The position numbers were made by a program, and so were the translations under genes. A DNA stretch of 58,629 bases, taken from positions 1-58,629 of the forward strand of contig NJFT01000245.1 in assembly GCA_002221725.1 (NCBI GenBank), in the 5' to 3' direction. The notes under the pieces were generated by a model, which did not search any database, was not told where the DNA came from, and saw only the letters and a program-made list of their open reading frames with translations. Origin of the DNA: Scedosporium boydii. Taxonomy: Eukaryota > Ascomycota > Sordariomycetes > Microascales > Microascaceae. The first letter of the stretch is position 1. Each line of letters begins with the position of its first letter. Of the stretch, positions 43,001 to 52,491 are shown piece after piece.

Positions 43001-44802
43001 TTATAATACTCCCCATGCCCCAAGAGTCCAAGCTCGATCCTGACCCCCAGCCGCACCCCTCATCAACCCACCATGACCCAAACTCTGCCTCTGCTGCGTC
43101 TTAGCATCAACGTCCCCCGGTCTCGACGCCCCATTAGCACCATGCAGCTGCCACGCCTCCCTCTCAACGTTCGCAACCGCCAGCACCTTGAGCTGACACG
43201 CCAAGCTCGCACCACTCCACGGTCCCAACGACTCGAGAGCCCTTAGCTCACCCTGGACCGGTTTGGTCTTGCGCCTGTCCAGCTTCTCGTCGATGGCGTT
43301 CGTTTCCGGCATGGCGTTCGCCGCGTCGTGCCACACACCATCCTCCTCGCCAGCTTCGCCTTCTTGGCCGAGAACAGCCGTCGGTCCGGTCCCGGCCTGT
43401 CGGGAGTTGTAGCGACGGAGTTTGGGGTTTTTCTTGACGGCTTCGGCGGCTCGGCCTGTCACGGGGTCCCAGTCTCGCATGCGGACGAGCTCCGAAAGCT
43501 CGTCGAATATCCTGCCTTTGAGCCCGAGAATCTTGGAGCAGCCTCCCGTGAAAATTATTCGTGGCATGCAGATGGCTCGCACGTCGAGGGGTAGGTGGAG
43601 CAAATGCTTGTAGACGAGCCAGTGGACCGGAAGCTCTTCGTCGTCGAAGCTGCATGGCGCGTTCGGCCTCTCTTCAAAGTACGTGTTCTCGCATGCGTCT
43701 GCGAGCCGAGAGAAGGGTATAGTTAGATTCGTTGGCGGTCTCGTTGATTGTAGAGGGATCGTGATTGTTTTGGTCTCTTGCGTAGCGGCTGAGGGAGCCT
43801 CGGGCTCTTCTTGCTCGAGCTCATCCTGCTCCTCCTGAACGGTGGGTAAGCCCTCGCCTGGCTCTGCCTGCGTAGTTTTATTTTTGTTGGAGGGCTTGCA
43901 CCACACAGCCCTTGTGCAGATGTCCTCGCACTCTCCGAAGCCCAGAACATGCCGATCCTCGGGTTCCTCTTCGTCTGTTTCACGGACAGCCGTTCCCTGT
44001 TCTCGTAGCGCGTTCCTGATTATCCCATGCAGTGAGGACACTAGGTGCTTGCCCCCTCTTATGCTTCTCGTACACTTCACCTCGCGGTATTCGTACACGG
44101 TCGTCACGACAGTCTCGGCCCATCCTAGGTCGACGATCACAGCTGACCGTACACCCGCCGCTATAGCGGACATTGTCGCGTTTGAGAGGAGGGATATCAT
44201 CGGTGATTGGAATTGGTTGAATAGCAAGTCTAGGATCGTGGAAAGGTGAGGTAGAGGTAAAGAGGACGGTAGTACGAGCGCAATACGTCTTGGTTTCGAG
44301 TCGATTAATAGGTGTCTACTCGAAAAGTTAGCAGAGCGGCGTTGAAACGAAGGGAGGGTTGGTAGGGAGTTCATTCGACGAGAGAAACGCACTTTGAGAA
44401 GGCGTCACGTAGCAGCCTATGTAACTTATCCTCCACGAGCCCGAGGTCTGTAGTCCTCACATCATTCCTCCATAGCTCGCAATCCTCTCCCCAATGCTGC
44501 CCCCTCGGCCGCTTCGTCCAGTCATCCTCGCCGGGCGCCGTCCATATCCTGTAATCTCCCACCCTTCGCTGCTGTGCCGGGGGCAGTTGAAGCTGCACTC
44601 TCGGTATGGTATCTCCCGCGAATCCCACCCGTAGGAATCGAGACCCAATCTCTATCACAATAAGGTCTTCTTCAGCACGAAGAGTCGAGGGGGAACCGAA
44701 GGCGGAGGGGGCAGCGCGGGGTGGTGTGTGTGGGCTGGAGGCGCTGATGCTAGGGAGCTGGCCGCCGCGAATGTTTGCGACGGAGCGGTGGGGAGCAGAC
44801 AT
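43001..44802 (-). CDS. ARP10: Divergent actin-related protein, dynactin ARP10/ARP11-like
   Basis: This is a divergent actin-fold protein best fitting Arp10/Arp11, the pointed-end subunit of dynactin, which helps the dynein motor in nuclear and endosome movement. Two exons, 44802-44393 and 44315-43001, with a 77-bp intron (GTGCGT...TAG), encode 574 residues, longer than actin. After a 45-residue Pro/Ser-rich leader the first phosphate loop reads VIEIGSRFLRVGFAGD, where actin has an Asp-containing loop. The second reads IVDLGWAETVVTTVYEYREV. IIFTGGCSKILGLKGRIFDE matches the actin C-terminal nucleotide region. An acidic Glu-rich insertion (about 280-330) and a long low-conservation segment before the C-terminus explain the size. 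Nucleotide hydrolysis is doubtful. ARP10 versus another divergent ARP is by overall pattern, so moderately sure. Confidence 0.8.
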
Positions 44803-45305
44803 TTTCTGGATTCCCGGGGGTTCCGGTCGACGACTCGAGAGGGCGTGGGGTGTTCGAATTGTTCACGAATTCGAGGGAGAAAGCTTCATGATGTCGCGTT
44901 CGTTTTTGGCGTGTTCGTTTGAGTTATTGTCTGGTTGCAGGGGATCAGAGTGCTGGCATGGTGAGCAATTAGAGGTATTAATTAGTACATCCCACACTGT
45001 GCACCCGCATTTCAAGAAAAGAACATCAAAGATTATCACTCCTCGAACCCAGGAAGAGCCTCAACCTCATCTCAGAACTCCAAGTCCCAGAACACGACCA
45101 AACAATCCGTGGGTTCAAAAATGGAAAATGCAAAATAGGAGTGCGCGTTTTATACTAAGACAAGAACAAAGGAAGAATTTCAAGTACTCCCGGAGGAGGA
45201 TCATTACTCCTCGACCCTTGGCATGACCCTAGCTATTGAGCGTCCCAGAGCAGCCATGATTCCGGGTTGAACTTTGTGCGTTGAAGAAGAATCTCGATAT
45301 CAAAA
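44803..45305. other. Short intergenic region between ARP10 and the ubiquitin hydrolase gene
   Basis: About 500 bp between two minus-strand genes hold the ARP10 promoter and the 3' end of the hydrolase transcript. The plus-strand frame at 44606-45226 mostly lies antisense to ARP10 and has no family resemblance. Confidence 0.55.
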
Positions 45306-46147
45306 TCAAGTCCCCTCTCGGCGTACCAACGCCATCAGCCCAAATCCAGTATTCCCCTCCTCTTTCTCAATATATTCTCGAATCACCGTCAAGCCGCCCT
45401 CGCCAAGGACATCATCGCCTGGCCCAAGCACCGCTCCCCTATCAATGGGACCCTTGCGATCACCGTCTAGCTCGTAGAGCCGACCATCTACACCCGATTT
45501 AACGAAACATACGTAGTGGAAGTCGACCTCATCTTCCGGGTTGTCTGGCACCGCTGAATCTCCCTGGATGGCTACTACATTATAGACCCTCTCGAGCTCC
45601 TCAGACTCCTCCAAGACGAGGGCCTGCTGATGCGGTTGCAACCCTGAGCATGAATCGAGAAGCCTCGATAACAGAGAGCCGGGTTCTAGCCTTTCGATCA
45701 GCTCTGAATACCATTGGCCCGTGTCGACAGAGGACGGAGAGCTTTATTATTACCGATCAGGCCCCGCGCCTCTCCATTGCTTAGAGCGTGGAGTATTGCG
45801 TAGAGACCGCATGCGTTATTGATGGTCTGCTTGAACCAAACCACTTCCTCGCCAGGCCTGCTTGAGTTTCTGTCTTCACGACTAGTATCTTCAGCCGCCC
45901 TTTGCTCCTCGTAGTTTTCCGCCGTGGGAAATATTAAGATCAGGGCCAATGCTGGGTGCGGGAGGAACTCCGGTTCGTCTAGTGTGAACACATCTTCAAA
46001 GACGAGAGAATCGGGTGCTCCCAGAAGGCGGATCAATTGGTTGAAGACGTCGGGGTTCGACTCCAAGGGGATAAAGTGCTTGTGGTACGTTTTAACGACC
46101 GGAGTATTCGAATTTGTAGACATCCTCTGGTCGTTCATCTCAGTCAT
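45306..46147 (-). CDS. YUH1: Ubiquitin carboxyl-terminal hydrolase, UCH family (peptidase C12)
   Basis: This is a cysteine protease of the UCH-L1/L3/Yuh1 family, which removes small adducts from the C-terminus of ubiquitin or Nedd8/Rub1. Two exons, 46147-45754 and 45703-45306, with a 50-bp intron (GTAATA...CAG), encode 263 residues. The catalytic triad can be placed: Cys113 in QTINNACGLYAILHAL, His194 in DFHYVCFVKS and Asp211 in LYELDGDRKG; Gln107 forms the oxyanion hole. The intron sits just before the active-site crossover loop, and splicing joins RGLI to ELIERLEPGS; without it a stop follows within 20 codons. Met9 is an alternative start that would give a more typical N-terminus. Confidence 0.93.
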
Positions 46148-46492
46148 CTTTCATCGTCAAGCTGCAAATCGAGGTGTGTCGTTCGTTCGATCTTGTTGAC
46201 AATTTGACCTTCTACCATCTGCCTTTTCACTGGACAAGTATGCTTCACGTTTCACGGCATGTGACGCTACCTCAGAGACATGCCAAAAGTCGAGTAAAGA
46301 TCAATTGGCTATGCCACTACGACTCTACTCTATCCTGCCATTAAATATATTCACCGAGCTCGACCTTGATACTGTGCTACTCGTTCATTTTTGTGAGAGT
46401 GCAGTGTTGATCAGGTCCTTCCTCTCTTCTCTTGCGACTGAGTACTCTCGACTATTCCCATCCAAGGCCCAACTCTCGCCCAACTCTCAGGA
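46148..46492. other. Intergenic region upstream of the ubiquitin hydrolase gene
   Basis: These 345 bases should contain the hydrolase promoter and the 3' flank of the small ORF at 46493. No other feature is seen; the overlapping plus-strand frame at 46305-46625 looks random. Confidence 0.5.
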
Positions 46493-46708
46493 TCAATTCT
46501 CGCGGCGACTCCTGCGGAACTCGTTTTGCCATGACACCGGATTCACATACCAGTACAGCACCGTCTTCCACTCCATCATATCCTCTGGAGTGGTGGCCTG
46601 GGTGAGAAACCGTAAGCACCTGTAGCCAGGAGATTTTGGGTCACAGGTAAAATAGTTGGACTGCTGGAAGGGCTGCTGGAAATTAGGTGGCGCCTGGTTA
46701 GCAGACAT
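46493..46708 (-). CDS. Small hypothetical protein (71 residues)
   Basis: This short ATG-started frame has a good start context (ACACAATGTC). The N-terminal third is Gln/Asn/Pro-rich (PPNFQQPFQQSNYF), and the rest is dense in aromatic and charged residues (MMEWKTVLYWYVNPVSWQNE) with a basic end RRSRREN. That composition is unlike random frames in this window and could be a real small protein. No signal peptide or membrane helix is visible, and I do not recognise a family. The opposite-strand frame at 46305-46625 overlaps it and seems less protein-like. Confidence 0.4.
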   Translation of the reverse strand: MSANQAPPNFQQPFQQSNYFTCDPKSPGYRCLRFLTQATTPEDMMEWKTVLYWYVNPVSWQNEFRRSRREN

Positions 46709-47492
46709 TGTGTAAGAGATGTTCGATCAATGTTCTGTGTGAAGTGTGTTGAATTGCCAATGGGAAGGAGTCCAGAAGGCCATCTTTAAAGAGCCTTCTG
46801 ACCATCAGAGCCTAGACAAGAGTTGACGTCAAGAGGAAAGTCGAATTGTTGGAGCAGTTTGAAAAGCGATCATGAACATAAGACGAGTCAAAGAGAGAGA
46901 GGGGACGGGAGACTTCAATGTTAAGCACTCCCAAGAAGTGGATTAGCATATTTGAGTAAGTGCATTCCTTGAATTTGTAGACATCGATCCATCCATTTCT
47001 TGGCGATCGTTCCCTTCGTCGTCTTTCGTGAAGTTCGAGGTCCAAGTCCAAGTCCAAAGTCCATGTCCAAGTCCATTGACGGTTTGATGAATGGATTTAA
47101 TTTACGAAGGTACCGCGCAGCCAGTTTAGGCTTATGCATTTATCAGAGCATTGCCCTGGTCACCACAACAACCAAGAACATCAACGGAAACGTCAATGAT
47201 GATCACGATTTACACCAACCATTCACTCGGTCTTGCGCATTCCTGAACCATTGGACTGCGACCAATATTCGGCATGCCGTTCTGTTCCTAATCGCAGTTA
47301 TATGGTCGAACCTTGGATACATTGAGCCTATGTGTGTTTAATACGAAGCAAACAAAAACAGAAAATATCGAAATGTTTATGGCGGTAGCTTGGCACACCC
47401 GAGATTAAGCTTTCTCTGAGATTTCCGAGTCCAATTCCCCCAGCTTGGCGCCCCATCCTAATCCTTAATGCTTTGGATACTCTCCAGCAGTG
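46709..47492. other. Intergenic region upstream of the Holliday-junction resolvase gene
   Basis: About 780 bp holds a short direct-repeat run of AAGTCCA/CAAGTC units at about 47040-47078. Downstream of it is the likely promoter of the GEN1-like gene. No gene is supported. Confidence 0.5.
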
Positions 47493-50167
47493 ATGGGCAT
47501 CAAAGGGTAAGCCATTTCTCACGGGACTCGGCATAAGACCTCATAAACCTGATGTGAAACCTGCCACTGACATCCTCTCTCAGGATATACGCCGAGCTCG
47601 GCCCCGGCGAGCGTGTCTCCCTAGCCAAACTCGCCGCCGAAACGCTCGAGGAGACAGGAAGGCCACTGCGCATAGCAATTGATGTATCCATCTGGCAATT
47701 CCAGATCCAGGCCGCCAGGGGTAAGTTCCCACAGCACATCATGAACTAGGTTACCATGAAGTTCTGACCTTTTTCGTTAGGTGGCACCAACCCTGCCATA
47801 CGAACTCTATTCTACCGCCTAGCGCGTCTGCTAAGCCATTCCATCGAGCCAATTTTCGTCTTTGACGGCCCCAGAAAACCGGCCTTCAAGCGAAACAAGC
47901 GCTCCTTCTCCGCCCCAGGCGACAGGACCTCGTCAGCCCTAGTCCGTCGTCTCATAAAGCTCTTCGGCTTCCAAACTCACGACGCACCTGGAGAAGCGGA
48001 AGCCGAATGTGCGCTCCTCCAGCGCCACGGCATCGTCGACGCCGTGCTGAGTGAGGACGTCGACACCATCATGTTCGGGTGCACTAGGACGCTGAGGAAC
48101 TGGACGGCGGAGGGGACGAAGGGGAGCAAGACTCCAACCCACGTGTCCATGTACAGCGTCGATGCTGAGGATTTCCTCAAGTCCGGGCTCGACCGCGAGG
48201 GAATGGTGTTGGTGGCCCTCATGAGCGGCGGCGATTACCTCCCCGAGGGCGTACCCGGATGTGGGCCCAAAGTCGCTTGCGCGGCGGCTAGGGCCGGGTT
48301 CGGAAAGTCGCTGTGTGCGCTGAAAAGGTCGGATGAGGCGGGTTTGCGGGAGTGGAGGGAAAAGCTGATTCGGGAGCTGAGGACGAATGAGAGCGGGTAC
48401 TTTAGGACGAGGCATAAGGCCTTGACGATACCAGAGGATTTTCCGAATTTGGAGGTTCTGCGGTATTACACCCACCCCGTCGTCTCGGATCCCGCGACGC
48501 TCGAGAAATTTAAGGACGGCGGACGATCGTGGAGCAAGCCTGTCGACATGGTTACCCTGAGGAGCTTCACCGAAGAAATATTCGACTGGACGAATCGGAT
48601 AGGCGCCGAAAAGCTCGTGCGGGTTCTGGCCCCGAGCCTTCTTGTTCAAAAGCTCATGGACAGGTACCGCAGCCGCGCGACGGATTGTTCCCTGGAGGTC
48701 GCCGAGCAGGAGGAGTCGGCGCTGATAGAGAAGATCTCTGGGAGGCGGGCACACTCTAGCACGGGTGGGACGCAGGAGCTTCGCGTGCACTTTATACCGG
48801 CGGATATTGCGGGGCTTGACCTCGACGCTGAGCCGGAGGATGCGATCGTGGCTTTTGCCAGGAATGGCTTGGCGCTTAATAGCGATGACGAGTTTGGTGA
48901 GGAGGAGGCTGCTGTCAATGCGCCGAAGAAGAGGTTCGACCCGACGCAGTTGGATGCTATGTGGATACCGGAGTCTGTGGTTAAGCTTGGTAGTCCCCTT
49001 AAAGTGGAGGACTTTGAAGCTGCGGAACGCAAGAAACTCTCGCGGAAGAAGGTGTCCAAGCCCAAGGCCGCCGCCAGCTCGTCCAGAGGCAGCACCATTG
49101 CTTCGCCTAAGCGTGCACCTGCTGCGAAGACGTTAGACAGATGGGTCAAATTGACCAAAGCATCATCATCACGCACCTCTCCTAAGCCAACAACAATCCA
49201 GACACAAGTCTCCCCTACTCTCAAGGAACCAACGCCGGAGCTCTCCAAGCCCTCACGCACCCGAGCAAAGCCTAAACCTACCACCGCAACCAAGGCGACA
49301 ACAGCCAAAGCCACGCAGCGCAAATCCCCTCCGACCGCGCCTCCCGCCGTCCCGAAAAGTAAGCACACGAAAACACTCGAACCCATTACCATCTCCTCCT
49401 CTTCCTCTTCCTCTTCATCCCAGAACCAAACCAAAACCCCGTGGACCCTCACCAACTCACAAACCTCTGGCCCCAGGACCAAAAAGCGCCCCACCCCGGA
49501 CCTCAACCTCCCCGCATCTCCTCCCGCCGCTCCCACATCCTCCCAAGAACCCATCCTCATCTCATCTAGTCCCATCCCCGGCCGCCCGGAAACCCCTCCC
49601 CCAACCTACCGCAACGCAGCAGACGAAGAGGACGAAGCTCGAGCAGAAACAACTCCCTCCCGAAGAACAGGCGCTCGTGACGACAAGGCGTCGCCCGAGG
49701 GTGCGCCGTTCGGTGGTCTCTACACACCACCGCGCCTACGGCTCCCTTCTGAGCCTCTTGATACGCCGTCGTGGTTGAAGTCTACAGAGTCGAGGAAGGG
49801 CGGGGGGAAGGAGGCGAGGCAGGGGACGCTGGATGGGTTTTTGTCCAGTCCTAGTAAAGTGCGTGATGACAAGTCGCCGGAGAAGAAGAAGACGAAGCAG
49901 GGAACGCCGACGAAGGCGGTGGCGGATGCAAAGGTTAAAAAGACGACGGCTTCTTCTACGGCCGGACAGCAGAGGATCTTGTTCCCTACGTCCAAGGCGG
50001 GGAATATCCGTCCAGCGAAGGCGGGGACATCCCACGTCGGAGCCTCCAAGGTGGGCGTGCCATCTTTGGCGGCTAGGCATATTTTTGATGACGATTACTA
50101 TGATGTTGAGGGGGAAAAGAGACGCCAAAGCGCCATATCGGTGATCGACTTGACGGGAGAGGACTAG
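47493..50167 (+). CDS. GEN1: Holliday-junction resolvase GEN1/Yen1 (XPG/Rad2-family nuclease)
   Basis: This XPG/FEN-family nuclease resembles GEN1/Yen1, which cuts Holliday junctions during homologous recombination. Three exons, 47493-47506 (14 nt), 47584-47720 and 47781-50167, with introns of 77 and 60 bp, encode about 845 residues. The N-terminus MGIKGIYAEL is the usual XPG start. Acidic metal ligands are visible: Asp38 (AIDVSIW), Asp79 (VFDGPRK), Glu122/124/126 (GEAEAECAL), Asp142/144 (SEDVDTIMFG) and Asp202 (GGDYLPEGVPGCGP). The last is followed by the DNA-binding helix-turn-helix. From about residue 430 on, the tail is Ser/Thr/Pro/Lys-rich with many SP/TP sites, consistent with cell-cycle phosphorylation as known for Yen1. 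Residues 731-738 (QGTLDGFL) resemble a PCNA-binding PIP box. It is convergent with the BTB gene. Confidence 0.93.
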
Positions 50168-50799
50168 ATCTCTTGTCGAGAATAGAGAGGACTATTGCGC
50201 CTAGTGGCCTGTGTATCAATGTACTACTATCCAACTTGGATTTCTACACAACTGAATAGACGGAAGCAACCAAAGAAACGACATTGGAAAATCACCAATT
50301 CATTCTAAATAAACGTCATCAAGACTATATAAGAGAAAAAACGGCTATAAAAGAGAGTAAAGTGGGTATCCGCGCATTTGCCATACATCGTGTCCTGGGA
50401 GATAAAAATGAAAGAAAACAAAAAGAAAATTCATCAAGTCAACACCAAGTCTCGCCCCTCGTCCGTCCACCTGCCATTCTTTCTTTCTGGCTTCCTGGGG
50501 TCATCAGTCGTTTGTAAGTGGTAATATCGCGTTTCCCAAATGTCCAACATAGTACAGAACCCTCCCCCTTCAACAATGACGATATAAAATGTTCATAAAC
50601 TGTTCCTCGCTGTTCAACCGTGCGTAAAGCGAGATTAGATCCTCCGCGAGGCATAAGACACGCCCCAAATCTAAGACCCAACAGACAAAAGCAGGAGGTC
50701 AAAAAAAAGTAAGAAACGAAAGAATAATTCCCTCCAATACGTGAGACAAAAGGGAGGGGGCTTTGAAACCAAAAAAAAAGTATACTCAAAACCTCACCC
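50168..50799. other. 3' intergenic region between convergent GEN1 and the BTB gene
   Basis: About 630 bp, A-rich on the plus strand around 50260-50440, contains the transcript ends. No gene is supported. Confidence 0.6.
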
Positions 50800-52491
50800 C
50801 TACTCTACCAGCCAGGGTAGATCCCTCTCCCTAACAGTCGTACAAGTCAAATACCCCAACCCCTCCGCCACACGTCCCCCAAACTCCAACTCCAACCCGC
50901 TCCCCATCAGCGGCCTCACGATATCCCTCGCCATAGCCTTGAGCTCCTCGATCCTCTTCTCGAAGCGCCGGAGGTTGTCGCGGCTGTACAACTCGGGCGA
51001 GAGCTTGAGGAAGCGCTTGCACTCGTCGTGCGAGAGGTACGCCGAGGGGTTCGCACTTCCTAGCGTGCGGAACGTGCGGCCGAGGGAAGCGAGGGGGAGA
51101 GGGGGGGTAGAGGAGGAGGAGGATGAGGCGGAGGCCGCTTGGACGATGGCGCCGGGATTGGAGTTGGCGGAGCGGCTGCTTCCGTCGCTCGAGTTTCCGT
51201 TGCGGTTGTGCCCGCGGTCGCCGTGGCGGCTGTTGATAGTGTTATCGGATGGAGGGGATGGAGGGCAGCTCGTATTATCGGCGAGCCATTGTCGGAAAAA
51301 GGAAACGGCAAGCCAGTCGAGGAAAGAAGCAGCGGGCGTGATGCGCTCGCCGCGCGGCGTGCACAAGTTAAGGCGGAAGAGCCGGCTCTCAACGCGGGTG
51401 ACGTTTTCCTCGAGCTCGTCGACCTTGTCTTCGATGATTTCGATGACGCTATCGGGCAACGCGGCGCGGAGGGAGCGTTCGCCGGCAGGCCACTGACCCA
51501 CGACGTGGATAAGGGCTTCCTGGAAAATGACCTTGCTGCGGGCGAGGTATCCGAGACGGAGGTACGAGATGGGATATTTCGCAATCTGCTTCCAGAGCCG
51601 CGATTGGAACTGAAGGAGATGGTGGTCGACTCGTGGACCGACGACCACGAGTGCGTCATACTGGTCGGCCAGCGTCAGGAGGGACTTGCACTGGACGTAG
51701 GCGTCGGCGATGTTGACGCCGTCGAGGAGAGGGGGGTAGTTGTAGAATATGCGGAAGAGGTTGTCGTAGTCGCGGAGGAGATCCTGGTCGGCCTGCGAGA
51801 GGTGGTGTTGGTCCGCTGGCGTGGGGGTATTCGGGACGAGGCTCAAGTTGGCCACGGATCGGAAAAACCCACCGCGGGTTGAGCTCGTTGATGAGGAATG
51901 GTTGTGGCCTCCGGATTTCGTCTTGGGCGTCCCGGCGTTTCCGTTCACCGGCCCGCCGAAAAGCGACCCGGCGCCGTTGGGCATGATGGCGTTGGTGTCG
52001 AGAGGAGCATCGGCCTCTTTCTGGACTAGCATCGGGACGTCTCCGTCTTCGTAGCCCGGATCAAGCTCGTACCTCCACCTCCTCTTCCTGGGCACCAGCT
52101 CACCACCTGCCGCCGTCGCCGAGGTATGGGCGCCATCGCTCTCCTCCGCTATCCTGTTCAGGTCATCCTGCGTCGAGCTCGCCGCTGCCCCCCGACTCCA
52201 TTCGAGACTCGTGCTCGCCTCGAAGAACCCCGAGCACCTCGTCAGCGTGTGCCTATGCAGCAGGTACCGGTTCTCGTGGCCCCCGGCCTTGATCACGATC
52301 TCGACATCGCCGCTGTTGGAGAACACGGGGAACTCATTCTGGGGTATATATGAAGTGCCGCCTGCGTGAGATCGATTGTACCGTTTCGCTCGAGATCGGG
52401 AGGAGTGCGAGAAGGAATGGGGATGGCGGGACACGACCGAGGACGGACCCCGGAGGGTCAGCGAGGTCGAGTATTCGGGTTTCGACACCAT
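50800..52491 (-). CDS. BTB/POZ-domain protein
   Basis: This intronless gene encodes 563 residues. BTB signature sequence starts at about residue 60 (SGDVEIVIKAGGHENRYLLH RHTLTR, split here for length) and stops near 100. It resumes at about 241-285 (YDNLFRIFYNYPPLLD, then IADAYVQCKSLLTLADQYDA). The 140-residue insertion carries a basic RKRRWRYELD patch and Ser/Gly-rich sequence. The second half is helical and probably an extension specific to this fungal family. An Asn/Ser/Gly/Arg-rich tract (about 405-470) precedes the C-terminal conserved block (SHDECKRFLKLSPELYSRDN). BTB domains mediate dimerisation and often Cullin-3 binding; the partner here is unknown. Expect cytoplasmic or nuclear location; no signal peptide is seen. 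Confidence 0.85.
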   Translation of the reverse strand: MVSKPEYSTSLTLRGPSSVVSRHPHSFSHSSRSRAKRYNRSHAGGTSYIPQNEFPVFSNSGDVEIVIKAGGHENRYLLHRHTLTRCSGFFEASTSLEWSRGAAASSTQDDLNRIAEESDGAHTSATAAGGELVPRKRRWRYELDPGYEDGDVPMLVQKEADAPLDTNAIMPNGAGSLFGGPVNGNAGTPKTKSGGHNHSSSTSSTRGGFFRSVANLSLVPNTPTPADQHHLSQADQDLLRDYDNLFRIFYNYPPLLDGVNIADAYVQCKSLLTLADQYDALVVVGPRVDHHLLQFQSRLWKQIAKYPISYLRLGYLARSKVIFQEALIHVVGQWPAGERSLRAALPDSVIEIIEDKVDELEENVTRVESRLFRLNLCTPRGERITPAASFLDWLAVSFFRQWLADNTSCPPSPPSDNTINSRHGDRGHNRNGNSSDGSSRSANSNPGAIVQAASASSSSSSTPPLPLASLGRTFRTLGSANPSAYLSHDECKRFLKLSPELYSRDNLRRFEKRIEELKAMARDIVRPLMGSGLELEFGGRVAEGLGYLTCTTVRERDLPWLVE

